20,007 nt of DNA, taken from positions 1 through 20,007 of the forward strand of contig JAPFFF010000553.1 of the NCBI GenBank assembly GCA_039105265.1. The letters run 5' to 3'. Within the stretch, counting starts at the first letter, position 1. The number at the start of each line of letters is the position of its first letter. The position numbers and the translations under genes are program-made. Positions 1 to 11,000 of the stretch are shown here, one piece after another. The notes under the pieces were generated by a model. That model had not been told where the DNA came from. It saw only the letters and a list, made by a program, of their open reading frames with translations, and searched no databases. This DNA comes from Tritrichomonas musculus (Eukaryota > Parabasalia > Tritrichomonadida > Tritrichomonadidae).

Positions 1-777
1 CAGTTCTCGTTGAATCTGATGATTCAACTGCAGTTGTCGTTGCATCTGATGATTCAACTGCAGTTCTCGTTGAATCTGATGATTCAACTGCAGTTCTCGT
101 TGCATCTGATGATTCAACTGCAGTTCTCGTTGCATCTGATGATTCAACTGCAGTTCTCGTTGCATCTGATTATTCAACTGCAGTTCTTGTTTCATCTTAT
201 TATTAAACTGCAGTTCTCGTTGAATCTTATTATTAAACTGCAGTTCTCGTTGAATCTGATGATTCAACTGCAGTTCTCGTTGCATCTGATGATTCAACTG
301 CAGTTCTCGTTGAATCTGATGATTCAACTGCAGTTCTCGTTGAATCTGATGATTCAACTGCAGTTGTCGTTGCATCTGATGATTCAACTGCAGTTCTCGT
401 TGAATCTGATGATTCAACTGCAGTTCTCGTTGCATCTGATGATTCAACTGCAGTTCTCGTTGCATCTGATGATTCAACTGCAGTTCTCGTTGCATCTGAT
501 GATTCAACTGCAGTTCTCGTTGAATCTGATGATTCAACTGCAGTTCTTGTTTCATCTTATTATTAAACTGCAGTTCTCGCTGCATCTGATGATTCAACTG
601 CAGTTCTCGTTGCATCTGATGATTCAACTGCAGTTCTCGTTGCATCTGATGATTCAACTGCAGTTCTTGTTTCATCTTATTATTAAACTGCAGTTCTCGC
701 TGCATCTGATGATTCAACTGCAGTTCTCGTTGCATCTGATGATTCAACTGCAGTTCTCGTTGCATCTGATGATTCAA
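1..777 (-). other. Open continuation of the decapeptide frame to the left edge
   Basis: Past the TAG at 778-780, the minus-strand QLNHQ(M/I)QREL frame has no further stop down to base 1 (259 codons) and continues out of the window. It includes FNNK-type units at 181-240, 541-570 and 661-690 and an H-to-N unit at 151-180. Whether it is translated, and where it ends, cannot be seen. It is listed because the frame clearly does not end at this window's edge. Confidence 0.4.
61..90. other. Example of the perfect-hairpin (I-type) unit
   Basis: In I-type units the bases GTTGAATC and GATTCAAC, separated by TGAT, form an 8-bp perfect stem with a 4-base loop (here at 69-88). M-type units such as 91-120 have GCATC, which puts one mismatch inside the stem. 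The hairpin can form on either DNA strand or in RNA. Folding is inferred from base pairing only. Confidence 0.7.
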
Positions 778-1020
778 CTACAGTTCTCGTTGCATCTGAT
801 GATTCAACTGCAGTTCTTGTTTCATCTTATTATTAAACTGCAGTTCTCGCTGCATCTGATGATTCAACTGCAGTTCTCGTTGCATCTGATGATTCAACTG
901 CAGTTCTCGTTGCATCTGATGATTCAACTGCAGTTCTCGTTGCATCTTATTATTAAACTGCAGTTCTCGTTGCATCTGATGATTCAACTGCAGTTCTCGT
1001 TGCATCTGATGATTCAACTG
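691..1020. repeat. 330-bp block, copy A (partner at 4770-5099)
   Basis: Eleven units in the order CGCTG-type M, M, M with TAG on the minus strand (778-780), M, TTTCAT/TTATTATTAAA, CGCTG-type M, M, M, M with TTATTATTAAA, M, M. The same eleven units in the same order, including the unusual CTACAG junction, occur at 4770-5099. By eye the two blocks are identical. They part at 1021, where an I unit with ATGGTT is found here but an M unit in the other copy. Confidence 0.85.
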
Positions 1021-4000
1021 CAGTTCTCGTTGAATCTGATGGTTCAACTGCAGTTCTCGTTGAATCTGATGATTCAACTGCAGTTCTCGTTGCATCTGAT
1101 GATTCAACTGCAGTTCTCGTTGAATCTGATGATTCAACTGCAGTTCTCGTTGCATCTGATGATTCAACTGCAGTTCTCGTTGCATCTGATGATTCAACTG
1201 CAGTTCTCGTTGAATCTGATGGTTCAACTGCAGTTGTCGTTGAATCTGATGATTCAACTGCAGTTCTCGTTGCATCTGATGATTCAACTGCAGTTCTCGT
1301 TGAATCTGATGATTCAACTGCAGTTCTCGTTGAATCTGATGATTCAACTGCAGTTCTCGTTGAATCTGATGATTCAACTGTAGTTCTCGTTGCATCTGAT
1401 GATTCAACTGCAGTTCTCGTTGCATCTGATGATTCAACTGCAGTTCTCGTTGAATCTGATGATTCAACTGCAGTTCTCGTTGAATCTGATGATTCAACTG
1501 CAGTTCTCGCTGCATCTGATGATTCAACTGCAGTTCTCGTTGCATCTGATGATTCAACTGCAGTTCTCGTTGCATCTGATGATTCAACTGCAGTTCTTGT
1601 TGCATCTTATTATTAAACTGCAGTTCTCGTTGCATCTGATGATTCAACTGCAGTTCTCGTTGCATCTGATGATTCAACTGCAGTTCTCGTTGAATCTGAT
1701 GGTTCAACTGCAGTTCTCGTTGAATCTGATGGTTCAACTGCAGTTCTCGTTGAATCTGATGATTCAACTGTAGTTCTCGTTGCATCTGATGATTCAACTG
1801 CAGTTCTCGTTGCATCTGATGATTCAACTGCAGTTCTCGTTGAATCTGATGATTCAACTGCAGTTCTCGTTGAATCTGATGATTCAACTGCAGTTCTCGT
1901 TGCATCTGATGATTCAACTGCAGTTCTCGTTGCATCTGATGATTCAACTGCAGTTGTCGTTGCATCTGATGATTCAACTGCAGTTCTTGTTTCATCTTAT
2001 TATTAAACTGCAGTTCTCGTTGCATCTGATGATTCAACTGCAGTTGTCGTTGCATCTGATGATTCAACTGCAGTTCTCGTTGCATCTGATGATTCAACTG
2101 CAGTTCTCGTTGCATCTGATGATTCAACTGCAGTTCTTGTTTCATCTTATTATTAAACTGCAGTTCTCGTTGAATCTGATGATTCAACTGCAGTTCTCGT
2201 TGCATCTGATGATTCAACTGCAGTTCTCGTTGAATCTGATGATTCAACTGCAGTTGTCGTTGCATCTGATGATTCAACTGCAGTTGTCGTTGCATCTGAT
2301 GATTCAACTGCAGTTCTCGTTGAATCTGATGATTCAACTGTAGTTCTCGTTGCATCTGATGATTCAACTGCAGTTCTCGTTGAATCTGATGATTCAACTG
2401 TAGTTCTCGTTGAATCTGATGATTCAACTGCAGTTCTCGTTGAATCTGATGATTCAACTGTAGTTCTCGTTGAATCTGATGGTTCAACTGCAGTTCTCGT
2501 TGAATCTGATGATTCAACTGCAGTTCTCGTTGAATCTGATGATTCAACTGCAGTTCTTGTTGCATCTGATGATTCAACTGCAGTTCTCGTTGAATCTGAT
2601 GATTCAACTGTAGTTCTCGTTGCATCTGATGATTCAACTGCAGTTCTCGTTGAATATGATGATTCAACTGTAGTTCTCGTTGCATCTGATGATTCAACTG
2701 CAGTTCTCGTTGAATCTGATGGTTCAACTGCAGTTCTCGTTGCATCTGATGATTCAACTGCAGTTCTCGTTGAATCTGATGATTCAACTGCAGTTCTCGT
2801 TGCATCTGATGATTCAACTGCAGTTCTCGTTGCATCTGATGATTCAACTGCAGTTCTCGTTGAATCTGATGATTCAACTGCAGTTCTCGTTGCATCTGAT
2901 GATTCAACTGCAGTTCTTGTTGCATCTTATTATTAAACTGCAGTTCTCGTTGAATCTTATGATTAAACTGCAGTTCTCGTTGAATCTTATGATTAAACTG
3001 CAGTTCTTGTTGAATCTTATTATTAAACTGCAGTTCTCGTTGCATCTGATGATTCAACTGCAGTTCTCGTTGCATCTGATGATTCAACTGCAGTTCTCGT
3101 TGCATCTGATGATTCAACTGCAGTTCTCGTTGCATCTGATGATTCAACTGCAGTTCTCGTTGAATCTGATGATTCAACTGCAGTTCTTGTTGCATCTGAT
3201 GATTCAACTGCAGTTCTCGTTGAATCTGATGATTCAACTGCAGTTCTCGTTGCATCTGATGATTCAACTGCAGTTCTCGTTGAATCTGATGATTCAACTG
3301 CAGTTGTCGTTGCATCTGATGATTCAACTGCAGTTGTCGTTGCATCTGATGATTCAACTGCAGTTCTCGTTGAATCTGATGATTCAACTGTAGTTCTCGT
3401 TGCATCTGATGATTCAACTGCAGTTCTCGTTGAATCTGATGATTCAACTGTAGTTCTCGTTGAATCTGATGATTCAACTGCAGTTCTCGTTGAATCTGAT
3501 GATTCAACTGTAGTTCTCGTTGAATCTGATGGTTCAACTGCAGTTCTCGTTGAATCTGATGATTCAACTGCAGTTCTCGTTGAATCTGATGATTCAACTG
3601 CAGTTCTTGTTGCATCTGATGATTCAACTGCAGTTCTTGTTTCATCTGATGATTCAACTGCAGTTCTCGTTGAATCTTATTATTAAACTGCAGTTCTCGT
3701 TGCATCTGATGATTCAACTGCAGTTCTCGTTGCATCTGATGATTCAACTGCAGTTGTCGTTGCATCTGATGATTCAACTGCAGTTGTCGTTGCATCTGAT
3801 GATTCAACTGCAGTTCTCGTTGAATCTGATGATTCAACTGTAGTTCTCGTTGCATCTGATGATTCAACTGCAGTTCTCGTTGAATCTGATGATTCAACTG
3901 TAGTTCTCGTTGAATCTGATGATTCAACTGCAGTTCTCGTTGAATCTGATGATTCAACTGTAGTTCTCGTTGAATCTGATGGTTCAACTGCAGTTCTCGT

Positions 4001-4725
4001 TGAATCTGATGATTCAACTGCAGTTGTCGTTGCATCTGATGATTCAACTGCAGTTCTTGTTGCATCTGATGATTCAACTGCAGTTCTCGTTGAATCTGAT
4101 GATTCAACTGTAGTTCTCGTTGCATCTGATGATTCAACTGCAGTTCTCGTTGAATCTGATGATTCAACTGTAGTTCTCGTTGCATCTGATGATTCAACTG
4201 CAGTTCTCGTTGAATCTGATGGTTCAACTGCAGTTCTCGTTGCATCTGATGATTCAACTGCAGTTCTCGTTGCATCTGATGATTCAACTGCAGTTCTCGT
4301 TGCATCTGATGATTCAACTGTAGTTCTCGTTGCATCTGATGATTCAACTGCAGTTCTCGTTGAATCTGATGATTCAACTGTAGTTCTCGTTGCATCTGAT
4401 GATTCAACTGCAGTTCTCGTTGAATCTGATGGTTCAACTGCAGTTCTCGTTGCATCTGATGATTCAACTGCAGTTCTCGTTGAATCTGATGATTCAACTG
4501 CAGTTCTCGTTGAATCTGATGATTCAACTGCAGTTCTCGTTGAATCTGATGATTCAACTGCAGTTCTCGTTGAATCTGATGATTCAACTGCAGTTCTCGT
4601 TGAATCTGATGATTCAACTGCAGTTCTCGCTGCATCTGATGATTCAACTGCAGTTCTCGTTGCATCTGATGATTCAACTGCAGTTCTCGTTGCATCTGAT
4701 GATTCAACTGCAGTTCTTGTTGCAT
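778..4725 (-). CDS. Second segment of the QLNHQ(M/I)QREL repeat ORF, offset by the 29-bp unit
   Basis: This is the same decapeptide frame as the larger ORF to its right, shifted by one base because the unit at 4741-4769 lacks one T. The first in-frame ATG is at 4723-4725 and the frame ends at TAG 778-780, about 1,315 codons. Upstream of 4740 this reading register passes into the AVESSDATRT register, which stays open without any ATG back to the TTATTATTAAA unit at 4890-4919. Repeats are as in the larger ORF, with one unique Q to H change in the unit 2641-2670. The stop at 778-780 is the same CAG-to-TAG change, in the same local context, as the one at 4857-4859, because 691-1020 and 4770-5099 are copies. 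If the array is coding, this piece is out of frame with the larger one. If it is satellite, it is simply an open stretch. Confidence 0.28.
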   Translation of the reverse strand: MQQELQLNHQMQRELQLNHQMQRELQLNHQMQRELQLNHQIQRELQLNHQIQRELQLNHQIQRELQLNHQIQRELQLNHQIQRELQLNHQMQRELQLNHQIQRELQLNHQMQRELQLNHQIQRELQLNHQMQRELQLNHQMQRELQLNHQMQRELQLNHQMQRELQLNHQIQRELQLNHQMQRELQLNHQIQRELQLNHQMQRELQLNHQIQRELQLNHQMQQELQLNHQMQRQLQLNHQIQRELQLNHQIQRELQLNHQIQRELQLNHQIQRELQLNHQIQRELQLNHQMQRELQLNHQIQRELQLNHQMQRQLQLNHQMQRQLQLNHQMQRELQLNHQMQRELQFNNKIQRELQLNHQMKQELQLNHQMQQELQLNHQIQRELQLNHQIQRELQLNHQIQRELQLNHQIQRELQLNHQIQRELQLNHQIQRELQLNHQMQRELQLNHQIQRELQLNHQMQRQLQLNHQMQRQLQLNHQIQRELQLNHQMQRELQLNHQIQRELQLNHQMQQELQLNHQIQRELQLNHQMQRELQLNHQMQRELQLNHQMQRELQLNHQMQRELQFNNKIQQELQFNHKIQRELQFNHKIQRELQFNNKMQQELQLNHQMQRELQLNHQIQRELQLNHQMQRELQLNHQMQRELQLNHQIQRELQLNHQMQRELQLNHQIQRELQLNHQMQRELQLNHHIQRELQLNHQMQRELQLNHQIQRELQLNHQMQQELQLNHQIQRELQLNHQIQRELQLNHQIQRELQLNHQIQRELQLNHQIQRELQLNHQIQRELQLNHQMQRELQLNHQIQRELQLNHQMQRQLQLNHQMQRQLQLNHQIQRELQLNHQMQRELQLNHQIQRELQFNNKMKQELQLNHQMQRELQLNHQMQRELQLNHQMQRQLQLNHQMQRELQFNNKMKQELQLNHQMQRQLQLNHQMQRELQLNHQMQRELQLNHQIQRELQLNHQIQRELQLNHQMQRELQLNHQMQRELQLNHQIQRELQLNHQIQRELQLNHQIQRELQLNHQMQRELQLNHQMQRELQFNNKMQQELQLNHQMQRELQLNHQMQRELQLNHQMQRELQLNHQIQRELQLNHQIQRELQLNHQMQRELQLNHQMQRELQLNHQIQRELQLNHQIQRELQLNHQIQRELQLNHQMQRELQLNHQIQRQLQLNHQIQRELQLNHQMQRELQLNHQMQRELQLNHQIQRELQLNHQMQRELQLNHQIQRELQLNHQIQRELQLNHQMQRELQLNHQMQRELQFNNKMQRELQLNHQMQRELQLNHQMQRELQLNHQMQRELQFNNKMKQELQLNHQMQREL
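1381..1770. repeat. 13-unit (390-bp) cassette, copy 1
   Basis: Unit order: M, M, I, I, CGCTG-type M, M, M, CTTG/TTATTATTAAA, M, M, I with GGTT, I with GGTT, I, then a TAG junction. The order of thirteen typed units recurs at about 5220-5609, 5790-6179, 6450-6839 and 7560-7949. This copy still has ATTAAACTG in the eighth unit, whereas all four later copies have ATTTAACTG. It therefore represents the state before that change, or one from which the change was lost. Confidence 0.8.
1771..3360. repeat. 1.6-kb duplicated block, copy A (partner 8610-10229)
   Basis: The series of unit types here (FNNK-type units at 1981 and 2131, paired GTCG units at 2251-2310, TAG junctions at 2341, 2401, 2461, 2611 and 2671, four consecutive AAACTG units at 2911-3030) reappears in the same order at 8610-10229. 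Differences seen by eye are one extra M unit at about 8850-8909 and a handful of substitutions, including the unique GAATATG at 2641-2670 in this copy. Confidence 0.8.
2911..3030. repeat. Four-unit AAACTG cluster (also at 9780-9899, 12600-12719, 17880-17999)
   Basis: Four consecutive units end in ATTAAACTG; the middle two keep TATGATT and the outer two have TATTATT. In the minus decapeptide frame they read FNNK, FNHK, FNHK, FNNK. The cluster occurs four times in the window, each time followed by four M units and then an I unit, and so travels inside the larger duplicated blocks. Confidence 0.85.
3301..3960. repeat. 660-bp duplicated block, copy A (partner 11040-11699)
   Basis: Twenty-two units in the order GTCG, GTCG, I-TAG, M, I-TAG, I, I-TAG, GGTT, I, I, CTTG-M, TTTCATCTGATG, TTATTATTAAA, M, M, GTCG, GTCG, I-TAG, M, I-TAG, I, I-TAG. 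The same order is found at 11040-11699, and most of it again at 12990-13499 and 18270-18779. Confidence 0.75.
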
Positions 4726-4740
4726 CTGATGGTTCAACTG

Positions 4741-4769
4741 CAGTTGTCGTTGAATCGATGATTCAACTG
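4741..4769. repeat. 29-bp unit: the only length-changing unit in the array
   Basis: This unit lacks one T relative to its neighbours: TGAATCGATGATTC replaces TGAATCTGATGATTC, the loss falling between 4756 and 4757. It creates a ClaI site (ATCGAT) at 4754-4759 and shifts the repeat register by one for the rest of the window. In the minus-strand decapeptide frame it is a frameshift. It lies directly against the left edge of the block 4770-5099, which matches 691-1020, so it may mark a recombination junction or an assembly join. Confidence 0.95.
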
Positions 4770-5099
4770 CAGTTCTCGCTGCATCTGATGATTCAACTGC
4801 AGTTCTCGTTGCATCTGATGATTCAACTGCAGTTCTCGTTGCATCTGATGATTCAACTACAGTTCTCGTTGCATCTGATGATTCAACTGCAGTTCTTGTT
4901 TCATCTTATTATTAAACTGCAGTTCTCGCTGCATCTGATGATTCAACTGCAGTTCTCGTTGCATCTGATGATTCAACTGCAGTTCTCGTTGCATCTGATG
5001 ATTCAACTGCAGTTCTCGTTGCATCTTATTATTAAACTGCAGTTCTCGTTGCATCTGATGATTCAACTGCAGTTCTCGTTGCATCTGATGATTCAACTG
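4770..5099. repeat. 330-bp block, copy B (partner at 691-1020)
   Basis: Matches 691-1020 unit for unit, including the minus-strand nonsense change at 4857-4859. Its left border coincides with the 29-bp unit, whereas in copy A the block is preceded by a TTTCAT/TTATTATTAAA unit at 661-690. The copying therefore moved a nonsense-bearing unit between parts of the array. Confidence 0.85.
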
Positions 5100-8000
5100 C
5101 AGTTCTCGTTGCATCTGATGATTCAACTGCAGTTCTCGTTGAATCTGATGATTCAACTGCAGTTCTCGTTGAATCTGATGATTCAACTGCAGTTCTCGTT
5201 GAATCTGATGATTCAACTGCAGTTCTCGTTGCATCTGATGATTCAACTGCAGTTCTCGTTGCATCTGATGATTCAACTGCAGTTCTCGTTGAATCTGATG
5301 ATTCAACTGCAGTTCTCGTTGAATCTGATGATTCAACTGCAGTTCTCGCTGCATCTGATGATTCAACTGCAGTTCTCGTTGCATCTGATGATTCAACTGC
5401 AGTTCTCGTTGCATCTGATGATTCAACTGCAGTTCTTGTTGCATCTTATTATTTAACTGCAGTTCTCGTTGCATCTGATGATTCAACTGCAGTTCTCGTT
5501 GCATCTGATGATTCAACTGCAGTTCTCGTTGAATCTGATGGTTCAACTGCAGTTCTCGTTGAATCTGATGGTTCAACTGCAGTTCTCGTTGAATCTGATG
5601 ATTCAACTGTAGTTCTCGTTGCATCTGATGATTCAACTGCAGTTCTCGTTGCATCTGATGATTCAACTGCAGTTCTCGTTGCATCTGATGATTCAACTGC
5701 AGTTCTCGTTGAATCTGATGATTCAACTGCAGTTCTCGTTGAATCTGATGATTCAACTGCAGTTCTCGTTGAATCTGATGATTCAACTGCAGTTCTCGTT
5801 GCATCTGATGATTCAACTGCAGTTCTCGTTGCATCTGATGATTCAACTGCAGTTCTCGTTGAATCTGATGATTCAACTGCAGTTCTCGTTGAATCTGATG
5901 ATTCAACTGCAGTTCTCGCTGCATCTGATGATTCAACTGCAGTTCTCGTTGCATCTGATGATTCAACTGCAGTTCTCGTTGCATCTGATGATTCAACTGC
6001 AGTTCTTGTTGCATCTTATTATTTAACTGCAGTTCTCGTTGCATCTGATGATTCAACTGCAGTTCTCGTTGCATCTGATGATTCAACTGCAGTTCTCGTT
6101 GAATCTGATGGTTCAACTGCAGTTCTCGTTGAATCTGATGGTTCAACTGCAGTTCTCGTTGAATCTGATGATTCAACTGTAGTTCTCGTTGCATCTGATG
6201 ATTCAACTGCAGTTCTCGTTGCATCTGATGATTCAACTGCAGTTCTCGTTGCATCTGATGATTCAACTGCAGTTCTCGTTGAATCTGATGGTTCAACTGC
6301 AGTTGTCGTTGAATCTGATGATTCAACTGCAGTTCTCGTTGCATCTGATGATTCAACTGCAGTTCTCGTTGAATCTGATGATTCAACTGCAGTTCTCGTT
6401 GAATCTGATGATTCAACTGCAGTTCTCGTTGAATCTGATGATTCAACTGCAGTTCTCGTTGCATCTGATGATTCAACTGCAGTTCTCGTTGCATCTGATG
6501 ATTCAACTGCAGTTCTCGTTGAATCTGATGATTCAACTGCAGTTCTCGTTGAATCTGATGATTCAACTGCAGTTCTCGCTGCATCTGATGATTCAACTGC
6601 AGTTCTCGTTGCATCTGATGATTCAACTGCAGTTCTCGTTGCATCTGATGATTCAACTGCAGTTCTTGTTGCATCTTATTATTTAACTGCAGTTCTCGTT
6701 GCATCTGATGATTCAACTGCAGTTCTCGTTGCATCTGATGATTCAACTGCAGTTCTCGTTGAATCTGATGGTTCAACTGCAGTTCTCGTTGAATCTGATG
6801 GTTCAACTGCAGTTCTCGTTGAATCTGATGATTCAACTGTAGTTCTCGTTGCATCTGATGATTCAACTGCAGTTCTCGTTGCATCTGATGATTCAACTGC
6901 AGTTCTTGTTGCATCTTATTATTTAACTGCAGTTCTCGTTGCATCTGATGATTCAACTGCAGTTCTCGTTGCATCTGATGATTCAACTGCAGTTCTCGTT
7001 GAATCTGATGGTTCAACTGCAGTTCTCGTTGAATCTGATGGTTCAACTGCAGTTCTCGTTGAATCTGATGATTCAACTGTAGTTCTCGTTGCATCTGATG
7101 ATTCAACTGCAGTTGTCGTTGCATCTGATGATTCAACTGCAGTTGTCGTTGCATCTGATGATTCAACTGCAGTTGTCGTTGCATCTGATGATTCAACTGC
7201 AGTTCTCGTTGCATCTGATGATTCAACTGCAGTTCTCGTTGAATCTGATGATTCAACTGTAGTTCTCGTTGCATCTGATGATTCAACTGCAGTTCTCGTT
7301 GCATCTGATGATTCAACTGTAGTTCTCGTTGCATCTTATTATTTAACTGCAGTTCTCGTTGCATCTGATGATTCAACTGCAGTTCTCGTTGAATCTGATG
7401 GTTCAACTGCAGTTGTCGTTGAATCTGATGATTCAACTGCAGTTCTCGTTGCATCTGATGATTCAACTGCAGTTCTCGTTGAATCTGATGATTCAACTGC
7501 AGTTCTCGTTGAATCTGATGATTCAACTGCAGTTCTCGTTGAATCTGATGATTCAACTGCAGTTCTCGTTGCATCTGATGATTCAACTGCAGTTCTCGTT
7601 GCATCTGATGATTCAACTGCAGTTCTCGTTGAATCTGATGATTCAACTGCAGTTCTCGTTGAATCTGATGATTCAACTGCAGTTCTCGCTGCATCTGATG
7701 ATTCAACTGCAGTTCTCGTTGCATCTGATGATTCAACTGCAGTTCTCGTTGCATCTGATGATTCAACTGCAGTTCTTGTTGCATCTTATTATTTAACTGC
7801 AGTTCTCGTTGCATCTGATGATTCAACTGCAGTTCTCGTTGCATCTGATGATTCAACTGCAGTTCTCGTTGAATCTGATGGTTCAACTGCAGTTCTCGTT
7901 GAATCTGATGGTTCAACTGCAGTTCTCGTTGAATCTGATGATTCAACTGTAGTTCTCGTTGCATCTGATGATTCAACTGCAGTTCTCGTTGCATCTGATG

Positions 8001-11000
8001 ATTCAACTGCAGTTCTTGTTGCATCTTATTATTTAACTGCAGTTCTCGTTGCATCTGATGATTCAACTGCAGTTCTCGTTGCATCTGATGATTCAACTGC
8101 AGTTCTCGTTGAATCTGATGGTTCAACTGCAGTTCTCGTTGAATCTGATGGTTCAACTGCAGTTCTCGTTGAATCTGATGATTCAACTGTAGTTCTCGTT
8201 GCATCTGATGATTCAACTGCAGTTCTCGTTGCATCTGATGATTCAACTGCAGTTGTCGTTGCATCTGATGATTCAACTGCAGTTGTCGTTGCATCTGATG
8301 ATTCAACTGCAGTTCTCGTTGAATCTGATGATTCAACTGCAGTTCTCGTTGAATCTGATGGTTCAACTGTAGTTCTCGTTGCATCTGATGATTCAACTGC
8401 AGTTCTCGTTGCATCTGATGATTCAACTGTAGTTCTCGTTGCATCTTATTATTTAACTGCAGTTCTCGTTGCATCTGATGATTCAACTGCAGTTCTCGTT
8501 GAATCTGATGATTCAACTGCAGTTGTCGTTGCATCTGATGATTCAACTGCAGTTGTCGTTGCATCTGATGATTCAACTGCAGTTCTCGTTGAATCTGATG
8601 ATTCAACTGTAGTTCTCGTTGCATCTGATGATTCAACTGCAGTTCTCGTTGCATCTGATGATTCAACTGCAGTTCTCGTTGAATCTGATGATTCAACTGC
8701 AGTTCTCGTTGAATCTGATGATTCAACTGCAGTTCTCGTTGCATCTGATGATTCAACTGCAGTTCTCGTTGCATCTGATGATTCAACTGCAGTTCTCGTT
8801 GCATCTGATGATTCAACTGCAGTTCTTGTTTCATCTTATTATTAAACTGCAGTTCTCGTTGCATCTGATGATTCAACTGCAGTTCTCGTTGCATCTGATG
8901 ATTCAACTGCAGTTGTCGTTGCATCTGATGATTCAACTGCAGTTCTCGTTGCATCTGATGATTCAACTGCAGTTCTCGTTGCATCTGATGATTCAACTGC
9001 AGTTCTTGTTTCATCTTATTATTAAACTGCAGTTCTCGTTGAATCTGATGATTCAACTGCAGTTCTCGTTGCATCTGATGATTCAACTGCAGTTCTCGTT
9101 GAATCTGATGATTCAACTGCAGTTGTCGTTGCATCTGATGATTCAACTGCAGTTGTCGTTGCATCTGATGATTCAACTGCAGTTCTCGTTGAATCTGATG
9201 ATTCAACTGTAGTTCTCGTTGCATCTGATGATTCAACTGCAGTTCTCGTTGAATCTGATGATTCAACTGTAGTTCTCGTTGAATCTGATGATTCAACTGC
9301 AGTTCTCGTTGAATCTGATGATTCAACTGTAGTTCTCGTTGAATCTGATGGTTCAACTGCAGTTCTCGTTGAATCTGATGATTCAACTGCAGTTCTCGTT
9401 GAATCTGATGATTCAACTGCAGTTCTTGTTGCATCTGATGATTCAACTGCAGTTCTCGTTGAATCTGATGATTCAACTGTAGTTCTCGTTGCATCTGATG
9501 ATTCAACTGCAGTTCTCGTTGAATCTGATGATTCAACTGTAGTTCTCGTTGCATCTGATGATTCAACTGCAGTTCTCGTTGAATCTGATGGTTCAACTGC
9601 AGTTCTCGTTGCATCTGATGATTCAACTGCAGTTCTCGTTGAATCTGATGATTCAACTGCAGTTCTCGTTGCATCTGATGATTCAACTGCAGTTGTCGTT
9701 GCATCTGATGATTCAACTGCAGTTCTCGTTGAATCTGATGATTCAACTGCAGTTCTCGTTGCATCTGATGATTCAACTGCAGTTCTTGTTGAATCTTATT
9801 ATTAAACTGCAGTTCTCGTTGAATCTTATGATTAAACTGCAGTTCTCGTTGAATCTTATGATTAAACTGCAGTTCTTGTTGAATCTTATTATTAAACTGC
9901 AGTTCTCGTTGCATCTGATGATTCAACTGCAGTTCTCGTTGCATCTGATGATTCAACTGCAGTTCTCGTTGCATCTGATGATTCAACTGCAGTTCTCGTT
10001 GCATCTGATGATTCAACTGCAGTTCTCGTTGAATCTGATGATTCAACTGCAGTTCTTGTTGCATCTGATGATTCAACTGCAGTTCTCGTTGAATCTGATG
10101 ATTCAACTGCAGTTCTCGTTGCATCTGATGATTCAACTGCAGTTCTCGTTGAATCTGATGATTCAACTGCAGTTGTCGTTGCATCTGATGATTCAACTGC
10201 AGTTGTCGTTGCATCTGATGATTCAACTGCAGTTCTCGTTGAATCTGATGATTCAACTGCAGTTCTCGTTGAATCTGATGATTCAACTGCAGTTCTCGTT
10301 GAATCTGATGATTCAACTGCAGTTCTCGTTGAATCTGATGATTCAACTGCAGTTCTCGTTGAATCTGATGATTCAACTGTAGTTCTCGTTGAATCTGATG
10401 ATTCAACTGCAGTTCTCGTTGAATCTGATGATTCAACTGCAGTTCTCGTTGAATCTGATGGTTCAACTGCAGTTCTCGTTGCATCTGATGATTCAACTGC
10501 AGTTCTCGTTGAATCTGATGATTCAACTGCAGTTCTCGTTGCATCTGATGATTCAACTGCAGTTGTCGTTGCATCTGATGATTCAACTGCAGTTCTCGTT
10601 GAATCTGATGATTCAACTGCAGTTGTCGTTGCATCTGATGATTCAACTGCAGTTGTCGTTGCATCTGATGATTCAACTGCAGTTCTCGTTGAATCTGATG
10701 ATTCAACTGCAGTTCTCGTTGAATCTGATGATTCAACTGCAGTTCTCGTTGAATCTGATGATTCAACTGCAGTTCTCGTTGCATCTGATGATTCAACTGC
10801 AGTTCTCGTTGAATCTGATGATTCAACTGTAGTTCTCGTTGAATCTGATGATTCAACTGCAGTTCTCGTTGAATCTGATGATTCAACTGCAGTTCTCGTT
10901 GAATCTGATGATTCAACTGCAGTTCTTGTTGCATCTGATGATTCAACTGCAGTTCTCGTTGAATCTGATGATTCAACTGCAGTTCTCGTTGCATCTGATG

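Larger units (their letters stand above)
5430..8460. repeat. Region of private TTATTATTTAACTG units
   Basis: Eight units (starting at 5430, 6000, 6660, 6900, 7320, 7770, 8010 and 8430) carry ATTTAACTG, found nowhere else in the window. Their spacings are 570, 660, 240, 420, 450, 240 and 420 bp, and the 240-plus-420 pattern repeats at a period of 1,110 bp. The change is silent in the minus decapeptide frame (TTG to TTA) but makes a TAA in the plus QFSLHLMIQL frame. It marks a local expansion from one founder unit. Confidence 0.85.

Noticed and set aside
10-1383. Plus-strand gene of about 457 codons
   Set aside because: Same frame and reasoning: an open stretch of the repeat bounded by a CAG-to-TAG junction variant at 1381, with no start context, domain or codon use of its own.
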